NCBI RefSeq assembly: GCF_020085105.1
Contig: NC_058053.1
Span: forward strand, 2,853,388-2,917,387
Source of the DNA: Siniperca chuatsi
Taxonomy: Eukaryota > Chordata > Actinopteri > Centrarchiformes > Sinipercidae
Direction: 5' to 3'
DNA length: 64,000 bases
The translations under genes and the position numbers were made by a program. The notes under the pieces were generated by a model, which worked only from the letters and a program-made list of their open reading frames with translations, was not told the origin of the DNA and searched no databases. This document shows positions 1 to 13,200 of this stretch, one piece after another. Position 1 is the stretch's first letter, and each line of letters begins with the position of its first letter.

Positions 1-459
1 GTGGCGCTGTTAGAAGTGTTGCATATGTCCTGGACATAATGCCAGCATGGGGGGTGTTGTCTATTTTGAGGAACTACTGCTTCCCACTTTCATTCTCTGT
101 CATCTTCTTATATCATTTTAAACCACTGGAATTTGGTTGATTAAACATCTAAAAATGCACAGAAAGTTGCTCATCACTGTCTACTCAAAGGTCCTTAACT
201 ATTGCCTGATAGATGGTTCATGCCGATCTAATTTTACTTAGTTGGTAAACACAGTCAAAGGCTCTCACACACTAAAGCATGGACAAGTGCCAAATGCCTC
301 TTCAACTGTTTATTTCATGTCAGCAGATCAAAACAGGCATTTTGACATCAAGTCATCATCAGTGTGCAATGACACAATTGCCCAGGTGATGTATACACCT
401 TAAATAGTGTCCTTCATCTAGTCAATGAATTGTGATATTGTTTGTGAATGAGGCTGGAA
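1..459. other. Intergenic DNA, nothing recognised
   Basis: AT-rich sequence without a supportable exon, RNA gene or recognised repeat. Confidence 0.5.
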
Positions 460-1560
460 ATATTCTATATTGTTCTTAATGTAAACAAACCCAATGAAAA
501 AAACAAAACCAACAATGAAATGATCTAACAAGTATTGTGTGTTTAGCCAAAGCCTGATATATCTATTTACTCTGTGCCATAGAACGCCATTGTTTTCCAA
601 AAACTATTAAACACATCAATAAGGGAAAACCCGGTTATGCTGAATATCATGTACAACTGTACCTCTGTTCCATATAAAAAAGAAATAAAAAAAACACTGA
701 GTCACACTGCTGCACTGGGTGACATGTTCCTTCATTACCATGAACACACAGTGGTTTATTCTGACTCAGTCCCACACACACCGTCCTGTTGGAAATACTC
801 ACTAGCACACTAAATGTGTTTTAATCCCCCGCTGAAAATAGTCCCCAACAAATGCACTATTTCCTCCTGTTTGAGCAAGGTTTGCTAAAAACTACAGTGC
901 TCAGCTGTTTTTGGAAATGACCACTTGGGGGCAGTAAACACAACACTGACATATTATTACATTATTATGTTGATATGGTGAACATGATAGCAAACAGTTG
1001 CCTATTTACACATCCAGTAGGCGCAGAGCAACATTAGCATTCATGTAGAGTCTCGTCTCCGTCGTCCTGATGAGTGTTAGTCCAATGTTCGCTCTCCTTT
1101 TAGCTCTGTTTTGATCTCCACCAGCTCCTGCTAAATGCTCCACTATGTTCACTAGCTAGTCACCATGTTTGTCTGTCTGCTGTTTGGTGTTAAGCGGGTA
1201 GTGTACAGTGACTTTATTAGAGCTTTACACTGAAAACAGCTGCCTGCTGCTGCTGGACTTGAGGTTCATGAGAGTGGTGAGGCTGAACCAAAACAGTAAA
1301 ACCAAAACAACGAGGTGAAAGATGCTGAAACGCTCAGGGGAGCTGAGGCCAGTGAGAACTCCTTGTGGGTTCGCCACTACGAGCGACCCCCTTTCACATT
1401 ACACATCGTCTATTGTTAATATTAAAATACTGATTTGTGCAGTTTACTTTCACGTCTTCAGTAGAAACCAATGGACTTGGGGCACTCACACAACACATTA
1501 TTGGTTTTGGTCTTTTTGTTGGATTTGTTGACAAGAAAAATATTCTTAAAAATATCAGAA
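460..1560. repeat. Composite element with about 60-bp imperfect terminal inverted repeats
   Basis: The left end (about 460-550, containing AACCCAATG and ACAAAACCAAC) is the reverse complement of the right end (about 1490-1560, GTTTTGGTC and GGATTTGTTGAC). The part 549-905 has an inverted relative at 6970-7235. The part 905-1445 is an inverted copy of the element found at 23547-24283 and 37591-38109. No transposase is encoded, so it is non-autonomous or nested. Confidence 0.6.
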
Positions 1561-4080
1561 TTTGCAGTTTTACACATATTGAAAGAGATACTAAACTACT
1601 GGTGATCTTATGGGCAGCACATTGGAGGTTCCCTCCTTCTGCCCCATTCTTGACATCACCTTTGACAGTAATCCAATTTTGTTAATGTAATGCTATTACA
1701 GTAGTTGGTCATATGATATATATTATGTACTGTAGATTCTGTTGTGTTCTACACTGCAATTAAAAGTATTATTTCTGATGGAAATTGTACTTTCTGTCAA
1801 AGACACAGCTGAACATCAGTGCCACAGCAATTTGCTCTTACAACATTTTAACTGTCCATTGCCTCATGCACCTTCCACATGTCTCAGTTCATAATCACTT
1901 TAACGATGTAAACAAGACCACATGCTTAGCTAGTTTTCTTAGCTTACACCGTTTTACAAATCTGTAGCCATAAAACTGTGAAACACATACACACACAGGT
2001 CATAAAAAGTGCATCAGTAAATCTCATGTGTGCTTATTGTGATACAGTGTGTGTGCATCTCTGGCAACATGTGCCCATTGCATACAGAGAAACTTCACCA
2101 AGAATGCAAAAATCAAATTATGGACTTCCCTGAAATGGGCAATGTCTCTCTCTTCACAGTGACCAGTGTAAGAAATTAAGTAAGTAAAGATTTATTGTGA
2201 AGAGATGCTTCACAACTAAAGTATTTCACAGAACAACAAAATAAAATTGACAAAACAGTAATGTGTGTGATCAGACTGTGAGGTAATTCAGTTCAAATAA
2301 ATCTTCACTTAAGGCAACAATAATGTAACATTGACATTGACATGTGAACACATTACACAAGTCAAGTAAGTTTCAAGAATCTGCTAATTGATTTTCATGC
2401 CGTACAGGAATGAGTGGAAACCAATGGCCGCCTGGAACTGCAGGACAAACACAGGAAATCTGAACATTTAAAACTGTTTGGCATGCATTGGAAAATGGTT
2501 CGCCAAAAAAATACAACCTGCATTCACAATGGTATGGTCCTTTGGGTGAGGGCCACATACACAAACAGACAGGCTCACATGCATGCATGCCAAACTTTGG
2601 ACAATTATTCTTAATTTAAAATGTCTTATTTGAACTTGTTTGTGTGAGGAGTGGTATTTAGAGCAACAATTTATCGTATATACTATTGTGTGCCAATAAA
2701 TTAGAAAATTAATTTATAGTTGAACCCCAGCAATCTGGTGCTCTAATTGGGTTAAAAAATGTGAGGAGTTCTTTGAAAATATAGTAATCAAACGCCTTTC
2801 TGGTGCTAATTTTCATTTTTATGCACAAGATACAGCATAGCAACATTATTTTGTCCACCACCTGTACAACCATGGGTATCATGTGTAGCTACTGGCCATG
2901 CACCTAATGCAAAACACTGTTTTTCAGTGGCTCAAGATTGTCCACAAAATATCCACTCATTAAATCAAATAAGAAAACCTAATGTAAGATCTAATCCTCC
3001 ATAGATGAGTGCCATACATGAATTTTGTTCTTAGTTGCATCCTTACCAAATGACTGAAGGAAAACCACTCACTACTTGGCTTTTAGTGTAACTCAGGTAG
3101 TGTGCTAAAGTCCTCACTGATATCCCTGCTTTTAGCACTCCAAAGTGTCAAAACATCCCATTTTAGGTGACAATGCATTATCACACATCTAATCTCCAGC
3201 TACATGGGTGGGGGTGACTAAGAGCATCATTTTGAGTGACAACAGGATACTCCTGCTAAATGCTCAAGTATCCAACATACAGCTGCACAGCTATTCTGAG
3301 CCAACCATCACTCTTGACAGACTTGAATGTGCATCAGAGAGCAGTGATCTGTATGTATCACTAATGTATTTAGTTGTCTACTCATGCTAAATCCATCATG
3401 ATCATCCTGTACTTGTGCATAATCCATATATATCCAGGAAACCAGCAATTTTATTCTGTGACAAGTTTGGTCCCAGATGGCAGTTTTGGTCCTGAAGCAG
3501 GCTCCTCCTGACTCTCTAGACTCACGAGGGTCTCAGATGTGGACTAAACAAAGTCATAGCAATCTGTTGTAATCATAGTCACACACTACTCTAGTCTAGT
3601 AGTAGTAGTCTACTACTACTACATTTTGTTTGATGTACAAACAAAATGCTGTAGTTCTTAAAGTGTAAGCGGCGTGGAGCACTATACTTTGTATGTTTAT
3701 TGCCACACTGACCACTTGACTATTGTACTTAAAGTTTCTCAACACCAACAACCTCTGTATCAGACAGCCATGTCAGAACTGTCATGGTCTATTCTATTCA
3801 AAAAACATGAGTGAAAGATTGATTTTCAAAGTACAACATTTTGACGAAAACATTTTCCCACCCTGACCTGACTACCTTCTTTTTGTTATTTATGTCAACA
3901 CACATGTGGCTTTTCACATCTTTTCACATCTTGCCTGCCAGAAAGAAGCCTTTACTTTTGCTAAAAATAAAGAGTCGGACTTGGAATTGGAGCCATAACT
4001 TCAGGAAGGGGCATCAGACTACTTTAACAAATCTCAGTTTCCATTTTTAAGCTGAATTGAGTCCTTTTTCTGTTTTAGCC
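1561..4080. other. Intergenic DNA, nothing coding
   Basis: Only short ORFs without family resemblance. A pair of adjacent small palindromes lies at 3600-3650; otherwise nothing was recognised. Confidence 0.45.
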
Positions 4081-4099
4081 ATATTAGAAGTCTGGCTCT

Positions 4100-4650
4100 A
4101 TGGATGGTGTTTGTCTGTTGGACAATTGGCCAGTCCACCACTTTTGTCCAGACTGAAATATCTCTTCAAGTATTGGATGGATTGCCAATACATTTTGTAC
4201 AGACATTCATGTCTTTGGTGATCCTCTGATTTTTCCTCTAGTGCTACCATGATAGTTTTTGTTTTGAGTGAAATGTCTCAACAGCTATTGGATGGATTGC
4301 CATGAAATTCTGTAGACTTTCATGTTCCCCTCAGGATGAATTGTAATAACTTTGGTGATTTGTTAACTTTTCATCTAGCACCACCATGAGGTCAAAATGT
4401 GTCCAATACTTTTGGTTTTTGACCAAATACCTGCAAAACTACATTCCCATCAGCCTTAACTGTACTTTTTGTTTTGTGCTAATTAGCAAATGTTAGCATG
4501 TTAACACGCTGAACAAGGATGGTTAACATGGTAAACATACCTGCTAAACATCAGCATGTTAGCATTGTCATCATGAGCATGTTAGCATGCTGATGTTAGC
4601 ATTTAGCTCAGTACAGCCTCACAGAGCTGCTTGCATGGCTGTAGATTCTT
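4100..4650. repeat. Teleost dispersed repeat (GTCCACCACTTTGGTCCAGA-type)
   Basis: Contains the recurring blocks GTCCAGACTGAAATATCTC, ATTGGATGGATTGCC twice, and a GTTAGCATG/CATGCTAAC-rich end followed by CACAGAGCTGC. A shortened relative is at 25803-25945. Family class is not recognised. Confidence 0.65.
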
Positions 4651-5129
4651 AGTCATTGTAAAGACTAAATGTGGTCTCATCTTGTTCTACAGGCACAAAG
4701 CAGCCTTATGAGAGGATGATCTTGGTCTGTCCTTTTCCTCTACGTCCACTGTTTGAACAAAGTCTCAAAGGAGGGAAGGCTTTTTGGTCCTAAGCCAGTT
4801 ATCCAGGGGGGAAAATGGACAGGGGCTTAATGAGGATGATAGTCCTTTAAGTGCATAAGAATGTCATGAGTGTTATACACATAAAACACACAATACCTTT
4901 GTGAGATGGATATGATTTTCTAGAAGATTGTATGTAATTTCAGGAGCAACTTATTATGAAGGGTGCACCAGACGTCTTAGTTCCCTGCAGTGAGCAACCT
5001 GAAAAAAACACTTGCTTCTTATACTTTACCAAAAAGTAAAACAAACCTGACCAATAATCATAATAATAAGTGCATTTTCCTCTATCAGATTAGCCATTTA
5101 TAAATCTATGCTGCCACCAGGGTATGAAA

Positions 5130-5960
5130 GCCACCGACTGATGGTCTTGATGGAGACGTCATGTGAGCTGGCAGCAGTACAGGGCCAGTGTGAAAGCTGT
5201 TCCCTGTGTTCAGAGTGAAAAACGGAAAAATCAAAAAGCTCACGCTGGTTTTCCTATTCTCTGGCTGCGTATCTCTGTGACAGAGGTTCCAGGAGCCAGA
5301 CCCTCGCTACCACCACACTTCCCAACCCCCAAACCCCCCACTTCCCCCTCTCATTTCTGTCCATTAGCAATCCAGAGGGGGAGGTTTTGCTGAAAACAAA
5401 CAACAACAAACAAAAGACCAAAGTGGGGCGAGGAGTGTGGACGGGGGTGCAGAGGGAGAACTTCTGTGTGAAATAATTGCGAGGAACAATTTCAAACAGA
5501 TGTCTGTTTGGACTTGGCCCTGGGCTCGTGTCCCCGTTAAATATAGTGATTTGATTGGAAAACAAGCAGTGTGAGATGGGCTGGCGGCCAGCCGGACCAT
5601 TCGGGGGCTCTCTAATGACCCCCGAGGGTCGAGGGGTCGTTGGAGTAAAAGCAGATCAGAGAGGATGTGGGGCCGGTGGCCAGGACAGGGCCCATAAATC
5701 TAGCCCATTCTCAGAGGAAGCTATCTTTTTTCACTTCGCCATCAGAATTAAAATACAATCACAATCGTCACATTGTGCTCCCGCCAGTGTGCAAAGGTTG
5801 TAATTCAAAGCTAGCAGACAGAGTTGGGAGGTTGGGTTGGGTGGTAGTGGACTTTTGGGAGAAAGGTCAAGAGGGTTGTGTATTTTAGGCTCGATGAGAA
5901 CCGCTGCTCAGGAGGTTGTGGGAAACTGTCCCACGGATCCATTAAAATGTTTGATTACTA
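5130..5960. promoter_or_regulatory. GC-richer unique block, candidate conserved non-coding element
   Basis: Unlike its surroundings, this block lacks recognised repeats and microsatellites, is GC-richer, and contains compact homeodomain/HNF-like motifs (TAATGACC, CCATAAATC, ATTTGATTGG) and bHLH-like CAGATGTCTG. No open frame shows family resemblance. The call as regulatory DNA is inference only; a lost or unrecognised exon is an alternative. Confidence 0.25.
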
Positions 5961-6960
5961 TGACTAAGCTGAAAAAGTGTGATGTCATTCATAAAATTAA
6001 GTGTGACAGTGCAATCTTTGGCATGCAATTGTCTGCTATTCTGAAATTAATTCATACCAACGAGTCACAGAAATGTTTATACCAATCCTCTAAATCCAGT
6101 TCACGATCACAGTAGTAATGTATCATGAATGGGATGCATTATGTAGTGGGAACATTTGTGAAGGCAAAATCTCTGATGGCATAGCTGACCGAGAGTTTTT
6201 CTTCCAATTTTCAGCCAGCTCAGCTTTTCACAGATGTGTTAATGTCGGGTGGACAGCTGCACTTTATGGCAGAATGGCACAAGATGATCAGGATCATTTT
6301 CATCCCCACTGACCATTGAAGGAACACACGTGCCTTTCAGTTCGTCAAAAATAAAAACTTCATCAGGCTGCCAAAGAAAGAGGGGGAGAGTGAAGAGAAT
6401 GTTTATTTCTTTCCTGCAACAAAGGGCTTAGTCAGACTTGACTGTGAGCTGAGATCAGTGTTACACAGCTCTGATACGCTCTCTACTGGGGAGGAAGTAG
6501 TGTGTCAAAATCACACACAGGGCAAATCTTGTACAGCGCACTTGTAAAGTATGACAAATGAAAGGATCTTGACTGAATATTCTCCCAAATTTATGCTTAA
6601 ATTCAAATCATTTTCTAAAAGTACATTTACCATGAATAATAACTGGCAGATATCTGGTTTGTTGATTTTTCTACAGATGGAAAAAAAAATGCTACAAACA
6701 GATGTAACATGTTTAAATATTAAGCTCAATACTAATGGGAATGTGCTGTTTTATGATTAATACCTTGACATGAAAATCAGATACAGTATAAATAATTATT
6801 GACTAAGTGACCATTTTTGTTATTGTCAACAAATCCCATGAAATAACCAAAACCAGTAATGTGTTAGCCCAACTCTCAATACTTTCCAACTTCCCTGTCC
6901 AGTCTGTGGCTGCAAGCCCATTGGTTCCTAAAGTTGAAACAAAAAAAACAGGTTGCCAAT
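5961..6960. other. Intergenic DNA, nothing recognised
   Basis: Short ORFs only; no splice-supported exon or repeat family seen. Confidence 0.4.
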
Positions 6961-6969
6961 ATATAGACA

Positions 6970-7310
6970 GCTGGGCACTGTAGTTTTTAGCAAACCTTAC
7001 TCAGACAGGGGGAAATAGTGCATTTGTTGGGGACTATTTTCAGTGGGGGATTAATACACACTTGGTGCGCTAGTGAGAATTTAGGTAACCAGGACCATGA
7101 ATGTGGGAATAATTCGAAACAAACTGCAGTGTTTGTCCATGTCACCCAGTGCAACCGTGAGGCTCACTGATGTGTTTTCAATAGCGTTTGGATGACAGTG
7201 GAGCTCTATGGCACAGACGAATAAGAAATATCAGGCTTTGGATACTCGTTAGTTGGATCAATTATTTGTTGGTGTAGGTCTTTTTGTTGACAGTAAGAAA
7301 AAATTAGAAT
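6970..7310. repeat. Dispersed repeat, inverted relative of 460-905
   Basis: Shares GCAAATGTGCATTTGTTGGGG-like and CAGTGGGGGATTAATACA blocks, CATGTCACCCAGTGCA and ATGGCACAGA with the reverse complement of 460-905, and the TTTTTGTTGACA end with the composite element. Confidence 0.6.
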
Positions 7311-9480
7311 ATCACCAGCCGTATTCTTTAAATTACAGTTAATGAATTAGTTTGAAAAAGTGAATCTTTTACTCTTCTGGTTTCCTTCATTGAGCAATTT
7401 ATTGCAGCTAATAAATACTAAGATGTCAACCTGGAGTATTACAACTCAATATGCTGTTGTTCAACAGGGGACCGCCATCCATCCAAAGCCTGCTACAGGT
7501 CCTGGGGAGTACCTCTGCAAATGTGGAAAGAGTTGCTGGTTCTGCTGCATCGATTTTAATTCTTTTTCACGAGTCCACCAAAGTTATAGGAGTGCAATGC
7601 TAAATCGGTTGAGTACACTTTTAATTTCAGTGTAATTTGCAAAGTGACTGGATTTTAAATTCCCAAACATTTAACTTTTTTCTTTAACATGTTCTCCAAT
7701 GAAAATGTTCTTTCTGAAGAGACACAGTGACATGCTTGCTTTCACTTTCCAACCCGTATATTATGAAGATGTAGTAGCTTCGTTCTCTGACAGGGAGAAG
7801 CAGGCATACAATGTTTCACTCAGTCACTTGTTGACCCTCTATGTCTAAGGTGCAGGTTTCACTTTTGTGCTGGTGGCAGCAAATCACAGTGACACATTAC
7901 TATTGGCATTGTATTAGTCATGTTAATGCACTTCTGTGTTTTACTTTTCCCCCGACCAAAGCCAATCACAACATGTGTAAGAGAAAACAGTAACAGAAAG
8001 TATTCAGTATACTCGTATGCATTTCAGGTGGTCGCCCTTCATCCCTCTTTGAGTAAAGGGACGTGTATCCCTGTCTTGAATCTACACCTATCTTTAGTAT
8101 CCACAGCTCCCTTTCACTACAACATCCTAAAGGTGGGACACACTTATCACCAGAATGACCTTTGACTCCCAAAAGATGACCTTCTGAAGATTGCTTTCAG
8201 CCATGTGTTGCAGTGCCACATATACTTAGAGCTAACATCTGACTCAATCCATCTTCACTGACATGGCAGAAAGACAGAAACACTGCATACTAATGACCAA
8301 ATTAGCTTGTTATTGCACTTATGTAAACCTACCATTACTTGGTGTCTATATGCTGTCTCTCCTCAAATGTAGACAAACAATCTCTTACAGATGTTTTTCA
8401 CTTGTTGAGCCATCTGCTGCTTTTTCATCAGTGTGACACAGACTGGGCCTCTCCTGAGAGGCCAGAAAGCAACATACATATTCAGTGACAGGCTCCACAC
8501 CTCGCTTATCATCATGACCCACATGGTAACACAGCATCTACAGGAGCTTGTGTGTGAAAGTCTATAAGAAGAAATGGCTAAAGGGCGGCGGCATTGTCCT
8601 GTTGACCATTCAAACCTCAGATGACACCACAAGTCAGACTGTCCATCATCCAGGGAGGTGGGAGTTCTCCTGTTTGGTGACCCTATGGACTGTCTATCGC
8701 CTGCCACAGGAATGCACAATCCTCCTCCACCCTCGAGTTCACTTTCAACCATCTGTCTGTTGTTATTATGCACCCTAAAGGAGGAGATTCTAAAACTGTT
8801 TAGCATCCTGTGAACTGCTTTCTGCACCTCAGCTTTAGGCCTGTACATACGTTTTGGTTTGCAGGACATCAAACTATATTAATCAAATTCTGGTCATGTG
8901 GCATATATTTAAATATGTTGCATAAAAATTCTGTTTTCCTATTTTGTTCACTTTTAGTGCAGTGATTCATTTAATATGATTAGCGTCCCGTGGCATGAAA
9001 TCAAAGTGAATTTATGCTTGCTTTTACATGATTTTTTTTAAAATGTAACCAGCTCTACTCTTCAAGTTTATTGGTCTTGTACACTGGAGCACAAAACACA
9101 TCTAAATATTGTGTCTCTTCAGTTGTATAATGGGTAATAATACAGCTACAGGCACAGACACAGTGGAACGCATAACCCAAGATCATTTCTGAGCTTGTGG
9201 CACCATCCTGTGTGTGATAGAGGTAAGAACATCCTGAACTGGACAACGTAACTTGATACACTGAAGTACTGTAGTTATTGCAAATACCTATATATTGAAT
9301 GTGTATCTTTATGGTCCTTTCGTAATTACATTAGTGACTATGGCATGTAATCAAAATTAAACAGCTTAGTACAATGCACTGAGTTTCAGGACAGTGATGT
9401 GTTTCTTAAGTGTTGGACTAGATAGTAACAGCTTGTGCACATGGTGCAGTAAATGGTAAATAAATTCTCACATGGTAACG
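7311..9480. other. Intergenic DNA downstream of samd9l
   Basis: The longest ORF (8363-8872, minus) has no recognisable domain and no splice context and is regarded as chance. Nothing else was recognised. Confidence 0.45.
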
Positions 9481-9492
9481 TTACAATACATG

Positions 9493-9498
9493 TTTATT
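9493..9498 (-). terminator. Candidate poly(A) signal for samd9l
   Basis: TTTATT on the plus strand reads AATAAA on the minus strand. It would end an AT-rich 3' UTR of about 750 nt after the stop at 10250. Another AATAAA-type site lies near 9865, so alternative ends are possible. Confidence 0.4.
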
Positions 9499-10249
9499 AG
9501 AAAGGTATTGAAAACCTCAATGTTCATAATTGTTTTCATGGAATACAAAAATAGCAGTTAAGTAATGTAACACATACAAGACAAAAGGTAAAAATGATTG
9601 TATTATCAAACATCAGATCAGTTTATGAATAAACACACAAAATCAAAACACAAAAATCAACATTTCCATATTCAGTATCTAAAAATACATTACTTGGTTG
9701 TATCAATAAGGGAGCATGCAGAATCAAAGACACTACATATAAAACATTGCAAATTCATACATAGTTGTTAATGTACACCATTTTTTTCAAGTAAAAGTTT
9801 TGTAACATTTATGATGCAGATTATTTCATTTCATGGAACAATATTAAATTGCTATATAAGACATTTATTCAGTGAATGCATAACATGACAAAAGGTAATA
9901 GTTGGATTCCTTTTCAAATATCAGATCATTTCATTATGGGAAAAAAAACAACATTTCAATTTTCATTATTATAAAATGACTCATAGTGAGTCACAGTACA
10001 CATTTTAATTGAAGACATTTTTAAGAGGTTTGATTTTAAGGTTATACTTGACAATTTTTTTCCTTTACAAAACAATGGTATCAATGTAATGTACAGAGCC
10101 AAGGATACACACAAAAATGTACCATAGCATCACAATTAACTACAAGCGACTCAATCCCTTTTCATAGTATACAAGGGTGTATAAAACAAATGGATCCACA
10201 ATGATTAGCTGAAAATACACTGTGTGTTGGAACAGGATACTTTCAAAGT

Positions 10250-13200
10250 TTAGTTAATGTCGAGTGCAACTGGGCCTTTCATCGAGAAACCAGTAAAGAA
10301 TGACACTCTTGACCCCTGGGCATGCCCACTAAGCTGACCTTGAAACACTGGAGTGACTTCGACCTTCAGATCTGGGATACAAGTATCTGCCAGTATCAAG
10401 CCGTTCTTCACCACGCCAGTGACCCTGCAAAGGAGCTCCTCCACCTTCCTCTCTTTCCATATTTTGCCATTTTCCCACATGGAGGAAAACTGTTCCTGCC
10501 CAGCCAAGACGCACCTTTTGATTTCCCCAAAGTGTACCAGTCGCTCATAGCCCTGCTTCTTCCCCAGGAAGAAATGGACAATGGGCCTCTTGCCATTGTA
10601 CACGTCCTTCATCACTCTGTAATAAGAGGTCTTCATCTGTGAGATGTACTTCCCCAGATTTCTGCATTCTGGACGGTCCTGCTGTGGCCACAACAGCACA
10701 ACTGCAATGAAGTGCAGTGGCAAATTGTCATTTAATGGAATTTGCTCATGCAGAACTTGGCAAAGGACATTAATTAGTTTCTGGTATGGCTGAATGTGTG
10801 CTGATTGCAGTTTGATACAACTCAACACAACATTGACATAGATGAAGTTGATTCTCTCCTTCATAGTCGGGTTACGATCAGGTGCACAAACAAAATCATA
10901 GTGTTTGACAATCTTCTCCATTATTTCAGGTGAGATGTCATTTGAGAGACGATTGAGAATCCCAGAATAGGTATCAGCCTTTTGCATCTCCAGGTATTGT
11001 CTTGCCTGGTGTAGTTTCAGCATGATGTGCATGGTTTTATTCTTCAAAAGAGCTGCAGAATCTGTCTTGCAGAAAAGATTTGCATACTGTCTGAAACATC
11101 TGAAAAGCTCATTTTGGGCTACTTGCTCACGACTGTCTTTAATTCCAAATCTGGAGCCCAAGTTCACATAAAAATTGTCAAGGAAGTCAATGTTCAACTT
11201 CATCCTATATTTGAGGTTGTAAAGTACATCCTCAAACTGTCTGAGAATCATGTAGTAGGGTCTGTGTTTGCTGTGCCGTTGATCATTTCTCTCTACATCC
11301 TGAAGTTTAACCTCTCCAGAGAGAACCCCACTCATTATGTCATGGCGGACATTGTCAGAAGAAAATACGGGGGTCCTTGCCAGCACTTCAATGATGAGTA
11401 CTCCGACCTGAATTTCTCCCAGGCACCCAGATGTATTAAAAGGGCAGTTGTCTGTCTTGATTGCTAATCGCAGAATTGACTCCTTCTTTGCAAGGCTCTG
11501 TGTTTCCTTGAATGCTTCTATTGCTGACTGAGCCATTTTGAGAACCATGTTCAATTTTTCAGGACCAATAGCCACTTCTTTGTAGTTTGCAATCACATTC
11601 TTCAGCTCATGCTTGATTACTTGTGCCGATGTGTCTGCGAAATATGAGCTGTCTTTGGAAAGATCTCTTGCTCTCCCTGCCCAAAGTTTTGCCTCTGAGA
11701 AATCCCTCTTCTTTAGGTAGTAGTACCTGGCTAGTAACTGAGAAACAACGGCATCTTTCTCAAATCTCTTTGATGCATTTTTTAACACCATCTCTTCCAG
11801 TCCTGGGGTTTCACTTGCGATGTCTTGAATTAGTGGAGAGAACTGAGATTCCTCTTCCACTGAATGATGTCTCTTCACCAAAATGTGGTGAATATCTTGC
11901 AGGAGTTTGTCTTTGCCTTGTGTGCTCTCATAAAGCTTGTTTGTGGTGAGCAGAAGGTCCGTAATATCAGCTTTGTTCACATTGTGTGTTGTTGTAAGTT
12001 CCTGCAAACATTGTCTTGCAATACTTGAATGGATCATTTTCACAGCTTTGAATACTACCTTACCCTCAACTAAGCAGCCGGCAATTAAAGTGGAAAATTT
12101 CCCAAATCCTTCTTCGACTTTGTTGGTTCCACAAAATGGTTTTGGTTGAAGACCAAGAAATTCCTCACACAGAGAGACGGAGAGAGAGGCACCCTTGCAG
12201 TACACACTCAACAGAACTAAAACAGCCAGGAGTTGTGCATGTTTCTGATTCACGTTGAAGCTCTTCAGGGTGTTGCGGACCACACCTTTAATATACTCTG
12301 GCTTGAAGTTCTTCTTCATGATCATAAATCCATAGAACGTTTCAGCATTCTTGTGAGTTTTCTCTATTTCCACAAGTGTTTCCTCAAACAGTTTCTGCTC
12401 CTTCTCTGAGAGATTATTTCCAATGAATACTGTGTCTTCAGTTGATTCAGGCAGTTCAGGGGACTCTGACCTCATACAGTTCAGGAGAATTACCTGTGGA
12501 GACTTAGATTGAATGTCTTTCTTCGCACATTCTTTTTCAATGATCTGCTGCAAGTCAAATACTTTTTCCTTATCATCAAAGTCATCTATCATCAGCAAAA
12601 CAGGGACCCGCGGTAACTGCTCCTCATGGTCATACATTAAAAGTTTGACCACTTGATCAGCTACTTCAGCAAAGTCAGCGTTGCTGTCTCTGAGGACAGC
12701 ACAACGGAATCTGTCTCGGAGAGCCCACAGAGTATGCATGGCCAAAGTTGTCCCACCACATCCAGCTACATGCATGAGGTTGAATAACACGCAGGCTTTT
12801 CTCAGGGAGCACAAATCTGGTATGACTGTGTTCATGATGTAGTCGAACTTGTCTCGTTTGATAAACGGTGTGGATCCAGGCTGCTCTGAGAAATAGAAAT
12901 TCCACCATGACACTTTTCCTCCTTTGTAGAAGTTCTCCTCTATGACAATTTTGTCCTCGCTTCCTCCTTCACATTGGTTCACGCACAGGACTTCTAAGAT
13001 ATTCAGGCTACGCTCCACTTTCTTCTCAAGAAGCACTTTGCTCCCCCCACCACAGGGTAGGAAACGGCTGGATCTACGGTTTTTTGACAAAAGACTAAGG
13101 ATAGTGCCATTGACTTCAGCAAAACTGAGCTCATATATGCATCTACTAGAGATGTTGATTCCGCACCGAGCCTCAATTAGGTCCCTCCAGGAGGTAAATG

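Noticed and set aside
8363..8872. 169-codon minus-strand ORF
   Set aside because: No recognisable domain, no family resemblance, no splice partners; length is compatible with chance.
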